The position numbers were made by a program, and so were the translations under genes. 64,000 nt of DNA from Symbiodinium natans (Eukaryota > Sar > Dinophyceae > Suessiales > Symbiodiniaceae): positions 336,283 to 400,282 of the forward strand of contig CAJNDS010000091.1 in NCBI GenBank assembly GCA_905221605.1, read 5' to 3'. A model generated the notes under the pieces. The model made no database searches and was not told where the DNA came from. It saw only the letters and a program-made list of their open reading frames with translations. Below, piece by piece: positions 45,274 to 57,247 of this stretch (the stretch's first letter is position 1; every line of letters begins with the position of its first letter).

Positions 45274-47124
45274 CTTTCCATGCGGAGGGGCAAGCCAGGG
45301 CTCGGACTAGCTCTCTGTAATTGCACGCATCAGGACGTTGCATAGCAATGCTGTGCTGGTATTGAACTTGCCAACTTGCGTTTGCTCTACATGCCTTTGA
45401 CTGCCCTTATACACGCTAAGTACGCTAAGTCTGATGCACATGCCCAAACACAAGATGGCCGCAGCCTGAAACCCTAAACCCGAACCCAGAACCCTAAACC
45501 CTGAAGAGTGGCCCTAAACCCTAAACCCTAAACCCTAAACCCTAAACCCTAAACCCTAAACCCTAAACCCTAAACCCTAAACCCTAAACCCTAAACCCTA
45601 AACAGCCAAAGTCATCTGACAGGCTCTGAAGCTGGCTGATGTTACTGCGAGCTACAAAACGGAGCATCCTTATCCAACCCTGCCGGGTTTTGTGAGGAAG
45701 TAGGTTAAAGGCCTCGTAGCACTGGACTAAACCCTAAACCCTAAACCCTAATCCCTAAACCTTGAACCCCCGAACCCTCAAAGGCTTGGGGCTCCTTTGA
45801 AGCTTCTACAAGCAGCTCTTGCTGAGAAGGCTGTAAAACCCCTAAGCCTAGGGCCTTGTGAAAGTTTATCAGGATTATAGCGTTTATGGGGCGTATCATC
45901 GTACCACAAATAGACCCTGTCCATAGGCCCTGTCCCTCTGGGCATGTGAACCTAGTGGGAAAGGGCGACATTACCATACTTAAGTAAGACGATGCGTACT
46001 TGCTACAGCTCACTCAGCGTCTTAACAACTAGGCCCCTGCTTTCCCCTAAACCCTAAACCTTAAACCCTTGGCTCCCAGGGGGCTCACAGCTTGGGAGGC
46101 TTAGGTAGTAACTCTCCTTCAAAAAAAATCTTAACCCCAAGTCTATGTTTAGAACCATGGCCCTTAGAATGGTCCCTTGGCGCTTGTTTATAGGGACCCA
46201 AAGTATGGGCCCTTGTTAGGTACAGTGTCTGTAAGGGGTATATAACAAGGGACTCAAAATGAAGGGCCCATACTTGGAACCCACTAAGCCCCAAACCCAG
46301 AACCTATGAAATCCCGAAGTGTAAACTCTAAACCCTCAAACCCTAAACCCTAAACCCTTAAACCCTAAACCCTAAACACAACACCCCCAGGCCCCAAAAG
46401 AGACCTTTAAACCCTAAAACGCGTTAACGCCCTAACAGCCGTGCACAGCGGCCACCAGACCTCTACTAGACTGAAGAGGAACCTAGGAATAAGGTTTAGG
46501 GTTTAGGGTTTAGGGTTTAGGGTTTAGGGTTTAGGGTTTAGGGTGCCCTTTTTTGGCTTTAAAAGGGGCTTATAAGGGGAGCTAAACCTTAAAAGGGACG
46601 ACGGGCTTGCTCCCGATCCTGGTAACCCTAAACCTGAAACCCTAAACCCTAAACCCTAAACCCCTAACCCCTAAACCCTAAACCCTAAACCCTAAACCCT
46701 AAACCCTAACCCTAAACCCTCTCGGCCCTAGTCTACAGATCTCACGCAACGGCAAGGTGCCTCGGCCGGCGCAGCATTTCTGCGCTCCTCAACCATTTGC
46801 CTTCCACCGCTTTGGCTCAACCCTAAGCCCTAAACCCTAAACCCTGAACCCTAAGCCCTAAACCCTAAGCCCTAACCCCTAAGCCCTAAGCCCTAGACCC
46901 ACCCTAACACCCTAAAACCCCCTAAAGCCCCAAACCCTAAGCTGCAACCTCGGCTGCCTGTGTAAACCGGGCACTATACTGGCCATTCCCTTAAACCTAT
47001 GTCGGGCTTGGGGTTTAGGGTTTAGGGTTTAGGGTTTAGGGTTTAGGGTTTAGGGTTTAGGGTTTAGGGTTTAGGGTTTAGGGTTTAGGGCTACCAAGCC
47101 TAAGAAGAGGACCTGTATTGCGAC
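45274..47124. repeat. Telomere-type arrays and MITE remnants
   Basis: Includes a long array at 45511-45603 and others at 46620-46720 and 47005-47091. The family C copy at 46476-46622 is split by an array. The part 46120-46290 is an inverted-repeat element (CCATGGCCCTTAGAATGG and a GGGCCCATACTT end) with a relative at about 445-515. An island at 46741-46800 reads EGKWLRSAEMLRRPRH on the minus strand; it could be a 3' exon of the SCY1-like gene, but this is unproven. Confidence 0.6.
46476..46622. mobile_element. Family C element split by a telomere array
   Basis: The left part ends CCTAGGAATAAG and the right part resumes at TGCCCTTTTTTGGC. In the related copy at 17766-17826 these are joined as AATAAGAAGGGTGCCC. 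About seven TTTAGGG units (46493-46543) sit in the gap and replace two bases. Confidence 0.75.
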
Positions 47125-50100
47125 CTGCCTGATCGACTCCTGCAGCTTCGTGAGGGTGTTGAAAGCCAGGTCAGACACCCCCTGGCTGAGACAGAAATCT
47201 GAAATCAAGGGTTTAGGGTTTAGGGTTTAGGGTTTAGGGTTTAGGGTTTAGGGTTTAGGGTTTTTTTAGTCTGCTGTTTCAGCTCAAGACCCAGCACTTC
47301 GGGGCTTGACGGTTGGTCTTCAGGAAACCCTAAACCCTAAACCCTAACCCTAAACGCTAACCCCTAAACCCCTAAACCCTAAACCCTAACCCCTAAACCC
47401 TAAACCCTAAACCCTCAACCCTAAACCCTAAACCCTAAACCCTAAACCCTAAACCCTAAACCCGAAGCAAGTGTGTAGAGACCGGCCGAGGTTCTGGATC
47501 TGCTCGTTGGGTCTCGGATCCACGGACGGGAGGCACTCTTTACCCGAGCACCCTGGGCGGAAGACCCGTAAACCCTCTGGACTTGAGTTTCGGGGTTTAG
47601 GGTTTAGGGTTTAGGGTTTGGGGTTTGGGGTTTGGGGTTTGGGGTTTGGGGTTTGGGGTTTGGGGTTTGGGGTTGGGGTTTGGGGTTTAGGGTACTTGAA
47701 GGTTCATGGGTACTGAATAAGTCTTAGGGTTATAAGCACCCTGAATACGGGTAGAACCATACTTACCCTACTCAGAACCCTACTTACAAGTATCCGAGAA
47801 ACTGGTAAGCCGTACGCAGCAAACCGAGAACCGTGTTTTGTCGATTTTCCTGGAGAACCAGATGTTTCAAAATCAGAAGCAGCGGCAGCAGTCGTAGGGT
47901 TTGGGATTCGCTTCTTATTCTTAGGTTTTTGGATGGTTTCGCATTTCGGGTTGGCTTCTTATAGCTTTCGGGTTTAGGATTCGCTTCTTATGCTTTGGGA
48001 TGGTTTAGGTTTAGGGTTGGGGTTGCAAAGCTGCTCATCCAAGCATTAAGCTAAACCCTGGCTCTGGCTTGAGGTCTATGTCTTTTGTATAGAGTTCATA
48101 AGGGAACCTTGGGGAAGCTCAGGGAGCCTTAGGGAGTAGTAGGGAGCGTTCGGGAGCCTTGGGTTACATAACCCCCTTGAACCCCCTCCCTGAAGAACCC
48201 AAGAACTTCTCTCGTGCGTGCCTGGTCGGGATCAACCAGCCGGTGGCAAACGCCGGGCAGAAGCCTCTGTGCGAGCTCCTGCGCATCCCCTAAACCCTGA
48301 GCCCTGAACCCTAAACCCTGAACCCTAAACCCTGAACCCTGAACCCTAAACCTTCAACCCCAAACCCTAACCTTAAACCCCAAAATCCTAAACCCTAAAC
48401 CCTAAACCATTTCGGGCTTTTGAACCCGAAATCCTAACCCTAATCCGTCAGCCCAAGCGTGGAACAGGGACGGAGATGCCAAACAAAAGAACGTCCTGCC
48501 CAAAGCAGATACGAGGGCTACTTGGAACATTTATTGGGTACTTATAAGAGTGGTTGTCAAAATCATGATCCCTTTTGGGGTACCCTAAATATTTGGTGCC
48601 GTATTATAATAGTGATCCAAAAAGGGACCACAATTGTGACAACCACCCAGAAGTAGGGCCGGAAGTAGGGTGACTACGGTTATAACCTTACTTGTAGGTA
48701 CTTCTAACCCGACGTAGAAGTACGCAAGATCCTCCAAGTATGGGCGCTCGACAGGGCCCTCAACACTCTTTGAAGGCAAGCACTTAACTTGCCCGGATAG
48801 GCTCGGGCCATCCTCCGGCGAGAAGACCGTCGCCGTGTGGGAAAGCCTTGGGGGCGGGGGGGGGGGAGGGGAACCCTCAACCCTAAACCCTCAAACCTAA
48901 ACCCTGTACAAACCCTAAACCCTAACCCTAAAGCCGGACCCTAAACCCTAACCCTAAACCCTAAACCCTAAACCCTAAACCCTAAACCCTAAACCCTAAA
49001 CCCTAAACCCTAAACCCTAAACCCTAAACCCAGGGGTTTGGTTTCGGGTCGAGGGCTCAGGGCCTGTGAAGGGCAACTGAGCCGCCCTGCTCCGCCTTGC
49101 CCCCACTCTCTCCCACTTTGAGTTTGAGCTACTAAGGTCTTACAGCAACGCACCAAAGTCTGGTCCCTGAGCTTGATCACCGGTTTGATGGGTATGCTAA
49201 ACCCTAAACCCGAAACCCGAAGCCCTAACCCCTAAGGGGGGAGGAATAGGGGAACCCCTAATGATAGAGGGGCCAAGTCGCGTCTGCAAAGCTGCCCCAC
49301 GGCAGGGTGGAAACCCGTCCTCCGGTTCAGGGGTTTAGGGGTTCAGGGTTAGGGTTTAGTTTTTAGGGTTTTGGGTTTAGGGTTTAGGGTTTAGGGTCTA
49401 GGGTTTAGGGTTTAGGGTTTAAGGCGCTCTTTTCCGAATTCGTGACCCAGAGAAGGCTTCATGGTCTGTATGTTTTGATGAGCATCTTCAGCAGCATTGC
49501 AGAGGATCAGAATATCAAGGCCTCGTCCTATCCCCAAGGTTTCGGGGCGTATGCGCGCACTTGGGTGCGGACCTGAGAACATCCCACACTTCAACACCCT
49601 AAGCCCTAAACCCTAAACCCTAACCCCGAACCCCTAAACCCTAAACCCTAAACCCTAAAGCCTAAACCCTAAACCCAAAGAACCCCCTGAAACCCCAGAA
49701 GTCATGTTCCCATCGAAGAGGGAGGGTCATGTAGCAGACCAGAGGCTTTGAGAAGGGGGTTTTAGGGTTGAGGGATACAGGGTTTGAGGGTTTAGGGATA
49801 TAGGGTTTAAGGTTTAGGGATATAGGGTTTAGGCTTAGAATTTAGGGTTTTGGGTACAGCGGTTGCCGGGGTTATAGGGTTCAGCCTTTCGGGTTCAGAG
49901 CTTAACCAAGGCGATTGGTGCCGTCCCAAAACACCCTAAACCCCTACAGCCTGGAAGCGCTCAACCCCAAACCCTATCAACAAACCCTAAACCCTAAACC
50001 CCAAACCCTAGACCCTAAACCCTAAACCCCTGAGCCCTAAACACTAAACCCTAGACCCTAAACCCTAAACCCTAAACCCTGAACCCTCAACCCTAAAACC

Positions 50101-53100
50101 TTCTCCTTGAGCCCCATTCCGATGACGGTCATTAGCGTTTGGGAGACCGAGGCTGCAGGCCTCGTGGCAACAGCAAAGACACATGGACACCCTCTAGGGT
50201 TCAGGGCAGGTTTAGGGTTCAGGGCTTAGGGTTTAGGGGCTTTGGGTTTAGGGGTTTAGGGTTTAGGGGTTTAGGGTTTAGGGTTTTAGGGGTTTAGGGG
50301 TTTACGTCCTTCGGGTATTAGGTTTCCGGTGTTGGGGTGTTAGGGTTTAGCGGGCAAGGGAACAAAACAGGAAGGCTCCAGCTGGCATAAGCTCCAGGAC
50401 GAAGCTTGAGACCCCGCAAGCCCTAAACCCTAAACCCTAAACCCTAAACCCTAAACCCTAAACCCTAAACCCTCACCCCTAAACCCTCAACCCTCAACCC
50501 TCAACCCTAAGCCCTAAGCCCTAAGCCCTAAACCCAACGTAATATAAGCAATGATCCTCCAAGTGAGCATAAGAAAAGGCAACTTGGGGCGCCCGCAGCT
50601 GCCCCGCAACGCGGCCCACGCAAATGAGGGCGTTGGTGCGGATCGAAGCCTCTGGGTCCTCAGGAAGAGGTTTAGGGTTTAGGGTTTAGGGTTTAGGGTT
50701 TAGGGTTTAGGGTTTAGGGTTTAGGGTTTAGGGTCTGGGGATTAGGCTCAGACCTCTTTTGGGCTAAGAAGGTTTAGGGCCAAGATTTTTCAGGGTCTGG
50801 CGGCTTCGGACTCGTCAGGGTTTACAGAGTTTTGGGTTTACAGGGTTTAGGGTTCAGGGCTTAGGGTTTCGGGCTCAGTCTGTCTAACCCCAATACAACC
50901 TCGAAGCCCTTCTTGAACATCGAGAATCCCGAGCCCTACAGCATCAAACCTTTTTTGAAGCCCTACTTGCAGGTTCATGACACTTAGCTTCTAATAGTAC
51001 TGAAAGCTCAATCTACAACCCTATTAGGGTACCTAAGGGGCTTCGGTAAGAAGTACCTTGAACCTCCGAGTAAGCCCTAAACCACAGAAACTGTGAGGAT
51101 GGCAGCGGCTGGCGACCGAAACCTTAATAGCACAACAAGCCTTGTCTTATTTCAGTACATGGCATAGTAGTATCAACAAGCACAATAGGAATAGTATTGT
51201 TTTTATTGCTTAGTCATATCAAGAAGCAGAACTACTGTAACAGAAAGTTCATATAGCAAACCCTTCACCGGTGAGCTGTCTTTTGGACATGGGACTTCCC
51301 AAAAAAGGGGGGGTTACCCCTGATATACCCCAAACTATACCCCAAAAGTGGGGGCTGCCCTGCATCTACTCCAAAATGGGGGGGGGGACCATATTTTTAA
51401 TCCCTCTTATGGGAAACCTCCGGCGCCCACCTGCATCATCTTGACCAGCAGCTTCAAGACCCGGTTCTCCACCGTCTTCGGCTTCAGACGCGGCACGAAG
51501 AAGATCATCGACCTCTTCTTGACCCGGGGGGGGGGGGGGGGGGGGGGCGTTGCTTAGGGTCTATGGTTTAGGGTTTAGGGTTTGGGGTTTAGGGTTTATA
51601 CTGTTGGGGGTTCAGGGCTTGCAGGGTTTGGGGCTTTGGGGGTTGAATCTTGTTTCCGAAGTCGCACTAAACACCTTTACACACTTTGGTGCTGATTCTT
51701 TGCCCTTGGCACAACCCTGCGAGGCTCATGGCAGGCCGAGAGACCCTCGGCCCAAAACCCGATGAATTCTAGAAACCCAAACCCTTAGGCAGGTCAAAGA
51801 AACAAGGCAAGCACACCCAGAGGTATCCCCAAAACCTTGATTTGGAGGTTCATGGGTACCTGTAAGTAGGCTTACAAGTAGGGTGACTATGGCTCTTACC
51901 TTCTGCAGGTCCTCATAACCCACCCTACGTCTGAGTATCCATGAACTTCAAGTAGGGTGAGAAAAACACATTCCAACACCCCCCCGCCCCCCGCCCTCTC
52001 CATCCACTGTGATGTGTTGGGGGGCGGGTTGGTGGGTACGTCAGGGTTTTGGAGGTGGGCTCATGGGGGCTTAAGCCCGCGGGTTTAGGGTTTAGGGTGG
52101 CATTTTCCCCCACTTGTCGGCTCACGTGCACGTATCAGTCGGGTTAGAATTCGGGTGACTGTAGATATAACCTTCATTTAGGGTACTTCTAACCCAACTT
52201 AGAAATACCCATGAACCCGCAAGTAAGCCCTAGTGCCCATGCCCCAATTCTGTACCAAGTTGCTCCTTGAACAGAATTTCTGAAAAGATTCCGTAAGCAG
52301 GCCCGTTTGGGGTTTGGGGTTTAGAGGGAAACGTGCAATGCGCCCCAAGGCCCTCGATACCTAGACGACCACACCTCAACACCAGAAGAATGAAACCTAA
52401 ACTCCCTAAACCCTAAATTCTGAACCCTAGTCTCTATGAAACCTAAACTCCCTAAACCCTAAATTCTGAACCCTAAACCCTTAATCCGAAATCCTGGGAA
52501 AAGGCTCAGGTCCAGACTTGACGGTTGCCTGTGCAAGGGAGGTTCATGGTACTTAGTAACCCAATTAGAGCTGTACTAACATCCCAAAATATGACCCTGT
52601 TCATGGTACTTCAGGGGCGTTTAAGTGGGATATAACTACACTTCTAGTTGGGTGATAAGTACCCTGAACGTCCAAGTGAGCGGGGAGGGGGGGGGGGGGG
52701 GGGCACGCTGACGTACCGAAGTATGCTCGGAGAGGTCTGGTGGTTTCAAGGGTTAGGGTGTTCAAAAGGGGTTTAGGGTTTAGGGTTTCGGGTTTAGGGT
52801 TTAGGATTAGGGTTTAGGCTTTAGGGTCAGGGTTTAAAAAGCGTTTTTTTTTTTTTTTATGATGGTTTCAAGCCTGGGGACTCAGCAGCCTCAGGGTTGT
52901 AGGGCCTGTAAAGCTTAGGGTTTTAGGGCGTTAGGGTGCCAATGTCGGGTCTATAAAGTTTAGGGCTTTAGCTAAAACCATATTCCCGCGAACCTAACCC
53001 TGAACCTTGTAGGTCCCAACCTCCAGCCCCGAGCCCCTAAGACCCTCTAAGGCATTACGGCGAATGTTTCTCGCAGTCTCCTCATCTGCCTTCTTCCCAA

Positions 53101-54743
53101 CAGGGGCGCAAACCACCACCACCACCAAGCTTAGATACACAATTTGAAGCATCAAGCGAGGGTTTGCTTGAAGGTTCACGGGTACTTGCCAGTAAGGTGA
53201 GAAGCGCCCTAAATATAACCATAGATACATTGCTTACAACCCTATGAATACGTGCCCACGTACCTCCACCCACGCACCTCCAAGTATAGGGTGTCGGGGC
53301 TCATCCTTAAAAGAGTTTTGATATATGGTAAACCCTAAACCCTAGACCCCAAACCCTAAACCCTAGACTCTAAACCCTAAACCCTAAACCCCAAACCCTA
53401 CATCTGCCAGCGGCCTCCCGGATTGGGCCATTGGAGTCATTGAAGCCATTGACCTGGCAAAGGTCACCGAGTGGGCAAGGGAAGGGTCTAGGGTTTAGGG
53501 TTTCGGGTTTAGGGTTTGGGGTTGGGGTTTGGGGACTGGGGCGCCCGCGCACTCGGGGAAGATCTTGTCGTTGATCAGGGCATCATCCTGGGTGTTTGTG
53601 GGTCAAGACCCTAAACAGGCCCTCAAACCGTGAGCCCCCGACCCCCCACAGTAACCAGCAAACACTGCACAACCTGTAAAAATTATGGTGGGTCCTTATT
53701 GTAAGGTGGCCCCTACGATGTAGGGGTACCCCAAAAAGGGACCCCAGAACTGACCGTATGGGCCTTTCCCAGCATACGGGCGCCCCTTCCAAGACCAAAA
53801 TGGGAGGGTACCCCCTATTTCGGAAACCCACCGCATGTGGGGAATGATCCGAATATTCGGCCCTTTCGCGTCTGTTCCTTGAATCTCAAAGTGCCAACAG
53901 AGGGCGAGTGTAGACCAACCCCCCCTGACAGTGAAGTTGCGAAAAAGCTCAGAAGAACGTAGGGTGAATCGTGTGTATGACTTTAGCGAGATCTGGATTC
54001 CTTCGTCTGACTGAGTCACTGAAGGCCTTCAACTCATCAAGGGGGGAAACCGTAAACCCTAACCCTAAACCCTAAACCCTAAACCCTAAACCCTAAACCC
54101 TAAACCCTAAACCCTAAACCCTAAACCCTAAACCCTAAACCCTACTTGCCAGGACCCAGAAAACCCCCCCAAATTAAGTCGAACTTGCCCCTGCTGGTTG
54201 GATGTGGGGAGCCCGGCCAGAAACTCGATCATGTCCCCGAGGGACGTGAGCCTGGGCTGTGGTTCGTTTTCGTGGGTGACGAGGGAATCTCTAAACCTGA
54301 AACCCAGAACGGTTTAGGGCTGGGGTTTAGGGTTTAGGGTTTAGGGTTTAAGGTTTAGGGTTTCGGGTTTAGGGACTAGGGATTAGGGTTTAAGGAGGGT
54401 CTAGGGTTGAACCCCAAGCCCATGTTTTGCACATGGTGGGGTTTAGGGTTTAAGGCCTTGACTTGAAGGTTCATGGGTAGCTAGAAGCAGGCAGGTATGG
54501 AGATACCACAAAATCCTGCTAACCAACTGTAAGAATGGCTCCAGGCTGCTTGGGTTCGGATGTGTTACAGGTTAGGTTTGTGGGCTTAGGGCTTGGGGGT
54601 TGGGGTTGTAGGCCTCTTGTTTTAGGGCTTCGGGCTCAAGCGCACGCACACGCAGGTGACCCACGGTCCAGTTGCAAAAACAAAAAATCGGTGCTCCCTA
54701 CATTTGTGCCTCTTCGGGTGCCCATTCCCTCACGAACAAAAAG

Positions 54744-54776
<33 letters not shown>

Positions 54777-57247
54777 TAAGAACTAATCCCAAGGTTCTGA
54801 TGCCCTAAATCGCGAATACAGGAGAGAATCCTAACCCCCCCCCCATCCCCTTGGTTGAGGGCTTTAGGGTTGAGAGTTTATAATTTATAGGGTTTAAGTT
54901 TTGGGGGAAAGCAGATAAGCCGAACCCTGAACCCCAATAAACAGTCAAAAGAGGCACAGCCACGCAGACTCAAAAGCTCTCAACGCAAGGCCCCGCAGGC
55001 ATTTATCAGGGCCCAGTAGCCCTTCCATCATGCCCCCTATTGGCACACGAAAAACCTGGTGAGTTTCCCCTAAGCTTCTTCACCCGAAGCAGCGCTCATA
55101 TCTGAGGCCAAGAAAGTGGCAGATACAAGAGAAGCTGCATGTCTCCGCATGCCCACTGGGACCCTAAAACCCACAACCCGAAACCCATGTTGGCCACATC
55201 ACGGCTGGGCGTCCTAAAGGCTTCAGGTTTAGGGTTTAGGGCTTAGGGCAACGTCCCACTGGACCCTAAACCCTAAACCCTGAAACCTAAACCCGAAACC
55301 CTACAATCTAAACCCTACACCCCAAACCCATTCAGGAGACAATAATAGCAAAATTCCTGGGGCAGAGCTTGGAATTTTAGAGCACCAAAGTTTCCGCTCT
55401 TGAGCGTGGGGGGCGGTGTCTTAAGCGGAGGCCGCATTTCCCAATTACCTAAGTACCCCTATTTGTTTCAACTATATAAAGAGTAGACCCTGGAAAACAA
55501 GTATATACTTTTTAGGTACACGTAGCTGGTTGACCCTACAACCACTAAAGCCAAAAACCATGAACCCTCGCAGCAACCCCATGAACCCTCAAGCCACACC
55601 CGAAACCCTAAACCCCAAACCCTAAACCCCAAACCCGGAAGAACCAGTTCAGTTGTGGCCTTCTAAGGACCCAGCAATCGAAATCGAATGGCCCGGTCTG
55701 GTGATGCAAAGAGATGCGCCTTGGAGGTTTAGGGTTCAGGGCTTAGGGTTTACGATTTAGGGCTTAGGGGTACTTGTATGTCGGCTTATACCTAGGGTAA
55801 CTACGACAATAAGACAATAACCCTACTTAGGAACTTTACCCGCCTGCTTAAACCCTAAACCCTAATACCCTAATCTTCTAAGTGCACACGAACCTTCCAG
55901 TGGCTTTGTGGGGGCGCTTCGGGGTGGAAGGCTTAAGTCTTTGGATTTAGGCCTGATGAGTTGAGGGCTTAGGGCCTTGGGGTCTCCGGGTCTTGGGGTG
56001 AATGCAGGGTTTTAGGGTTTAGGGTTTAGGGGTTTAGGGGTTTAGGGGTTTAGGGGTTTAGGGGTTTAGGGGTTTAGGGGTTTAGGGCCTAAGGGTTTAG
56101 GGTTCAGGGTATTTAGGGAGTCTAGGGAAGGAATGAAGGAGTCTGGGGCTTCTTTTGTGCTTGTGCACCTGTGTGCTTTAGGGCTTAAGGGCTCTTTTGG
56201 GGTTGAGGGTTGCGGGGTTTGTAGGGTTTAGGATTCAAGAATCTCTGCGTTTCCCAGTCGCTCCTGATTGAGTGAGCTCAGAAAATTTTCATAATCTAAC
56301 AAATGTTAAACAGGTTCAAGACTACATCACGTCGGGCAACTACAAAGCACGTCCGGTCCTTCCAGCGAGACGCAGACTGCACTCCCGGCACCAAGCGGCC
56401 TGCTTCGGGAGTAGCACCAGGTGCGGGGCAGTCGCGCCAGCTTGCGAGGGAAGCTTCGGCATCCGGCGCCGGGCCCGGAGACTGCGTGGAGGCTCGATGT
56501 CTTCATCCGACATGCTGGAAGAAATGTAATTTGGCAGCGCTGGGTGCAGTTTGTAGGCCGCGGTTGCGGTTTTTTCAAGCCAGCGCGCAACGGCACAGAG
56601 GATGCACACCCTCACCCCTATGCCCCTGCCGGGCGGGGCATTCATGGCGAGGTCTACGGTTTCATTTTGGGGTTTAGGGTTTAGGCAATAGACTTTGGGG
56701 TACCGGATGTACTTGCTGGCCCTCTTGGTGATAGAAGGGAACTGTTGGTTCGTAACCCTAAACCCTAAACACTAAACCCTGAACCCTAAACCCCAAACCC
56801 TAGACCCTAAACCCTAAACCGCAAACCGCAAACCCTAAACCCTAAACCCTAAACCCTAAACCCTGAACCCTAAACCCAACTAGGAACCAGGAGGGCCTCC
56901 CGAGCGGAAACCCCTGAACCCCTCAACGCCCCAAAGCCCTCAAACCTGAAGACCTAAGAGCCCCCCTGAAGCTACACCTTTTGCACCACCACACACATAA
57001 TAGCTTCCATGTTGCCCTGGGCTTATGTAGGGTTTAGGGTTTAGGGTTTAGGGCTACGTCAGGGTTCTCTGGGATTTGGGGTTCCGGGCCTTTAGGGCTT
57101 CTTGAAGGGTTTCGAGTCTGTGGGGTGTAGCACCCTAAACCCTAAACCCTAACCCTAAACCCTAAACCCTATAACCCTATAACCCAAAGAACTCCTCTCG
57201 ACAAGTCTGGCCAGGGCACCACTAGCGGCGCAACCTTCTCTCGAAAC
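47125..57247 (-). CDS. SCY1-like (SCYL) HEAT-repeat protein, multi-exon
   Basis: Minus-strand islands in order match the HEAT region of SCY1-like pseudokinases, which act in Golgi and vesicle traffic. Exons: about 57247-57200 FREKVAPLVV; 57016-56978 GNMEAIMCVVVQK (FGNAGAVVLTPLFK in SCYL); 55719-55672 FASPDRAIRFRLL; 54251-54191 LTSLGDMIEFLAGLP; 53587-53549 ALINDKIFPEC; 53453-53409 NGFNDSNGPIREAA; 51517-51431 RSMIFFVPRLKPKTV; 50658-50584 DPEASIRTNALICVGRVAG; about 50195-50106 FAVATRPAASVSQ; 48278-48189 LAQRLLPGVCHRLVDPDQA; 47181-47125 DLAFNTLTKLQESIRQ. Order and spacing follow SCYL1 from before the HEAT repeats to VDPEKSVRDQAF. The N-terminal kinase domain was not found between 57.3 and 59 kb, so it is absent, missed, or the gene is partial. 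Introns are telomere arrays and family A elements. Confidence 0.78.
54056..54144. repeat. Telomere-type array (CCCTAAA)n
   Basis: About 12 units on the plus strand, in the SCY1-like intron between 54191 and 53587. Confidence 0.95.
56272..56684. other. GC-rich island open on both strands
   Basis: Several frames of 65-124 codons overlap here, for example minus SMSDEDIEPPRSLRARRRM and plus KTTSRRATTKHVRSFQ. It lies in an intron of the SCY1-like gene. I cannot choose a strand and recognise no family. A small minus-strand island at 56697-56752 (QQFPSITKRASKYIRYP) may be another SCY1-like exon. Confidence 0.25.

Noticed and set aside
53583-54019. Minus-strand frame of about 107 codons as a gene
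   Set aside because: It overlaps an imperfect hairpin (GGTACCCC-AAAAAGGG and its inverse) and lies between two SCY1-like exons, so it is probably a mobile-element remnant in an intron.
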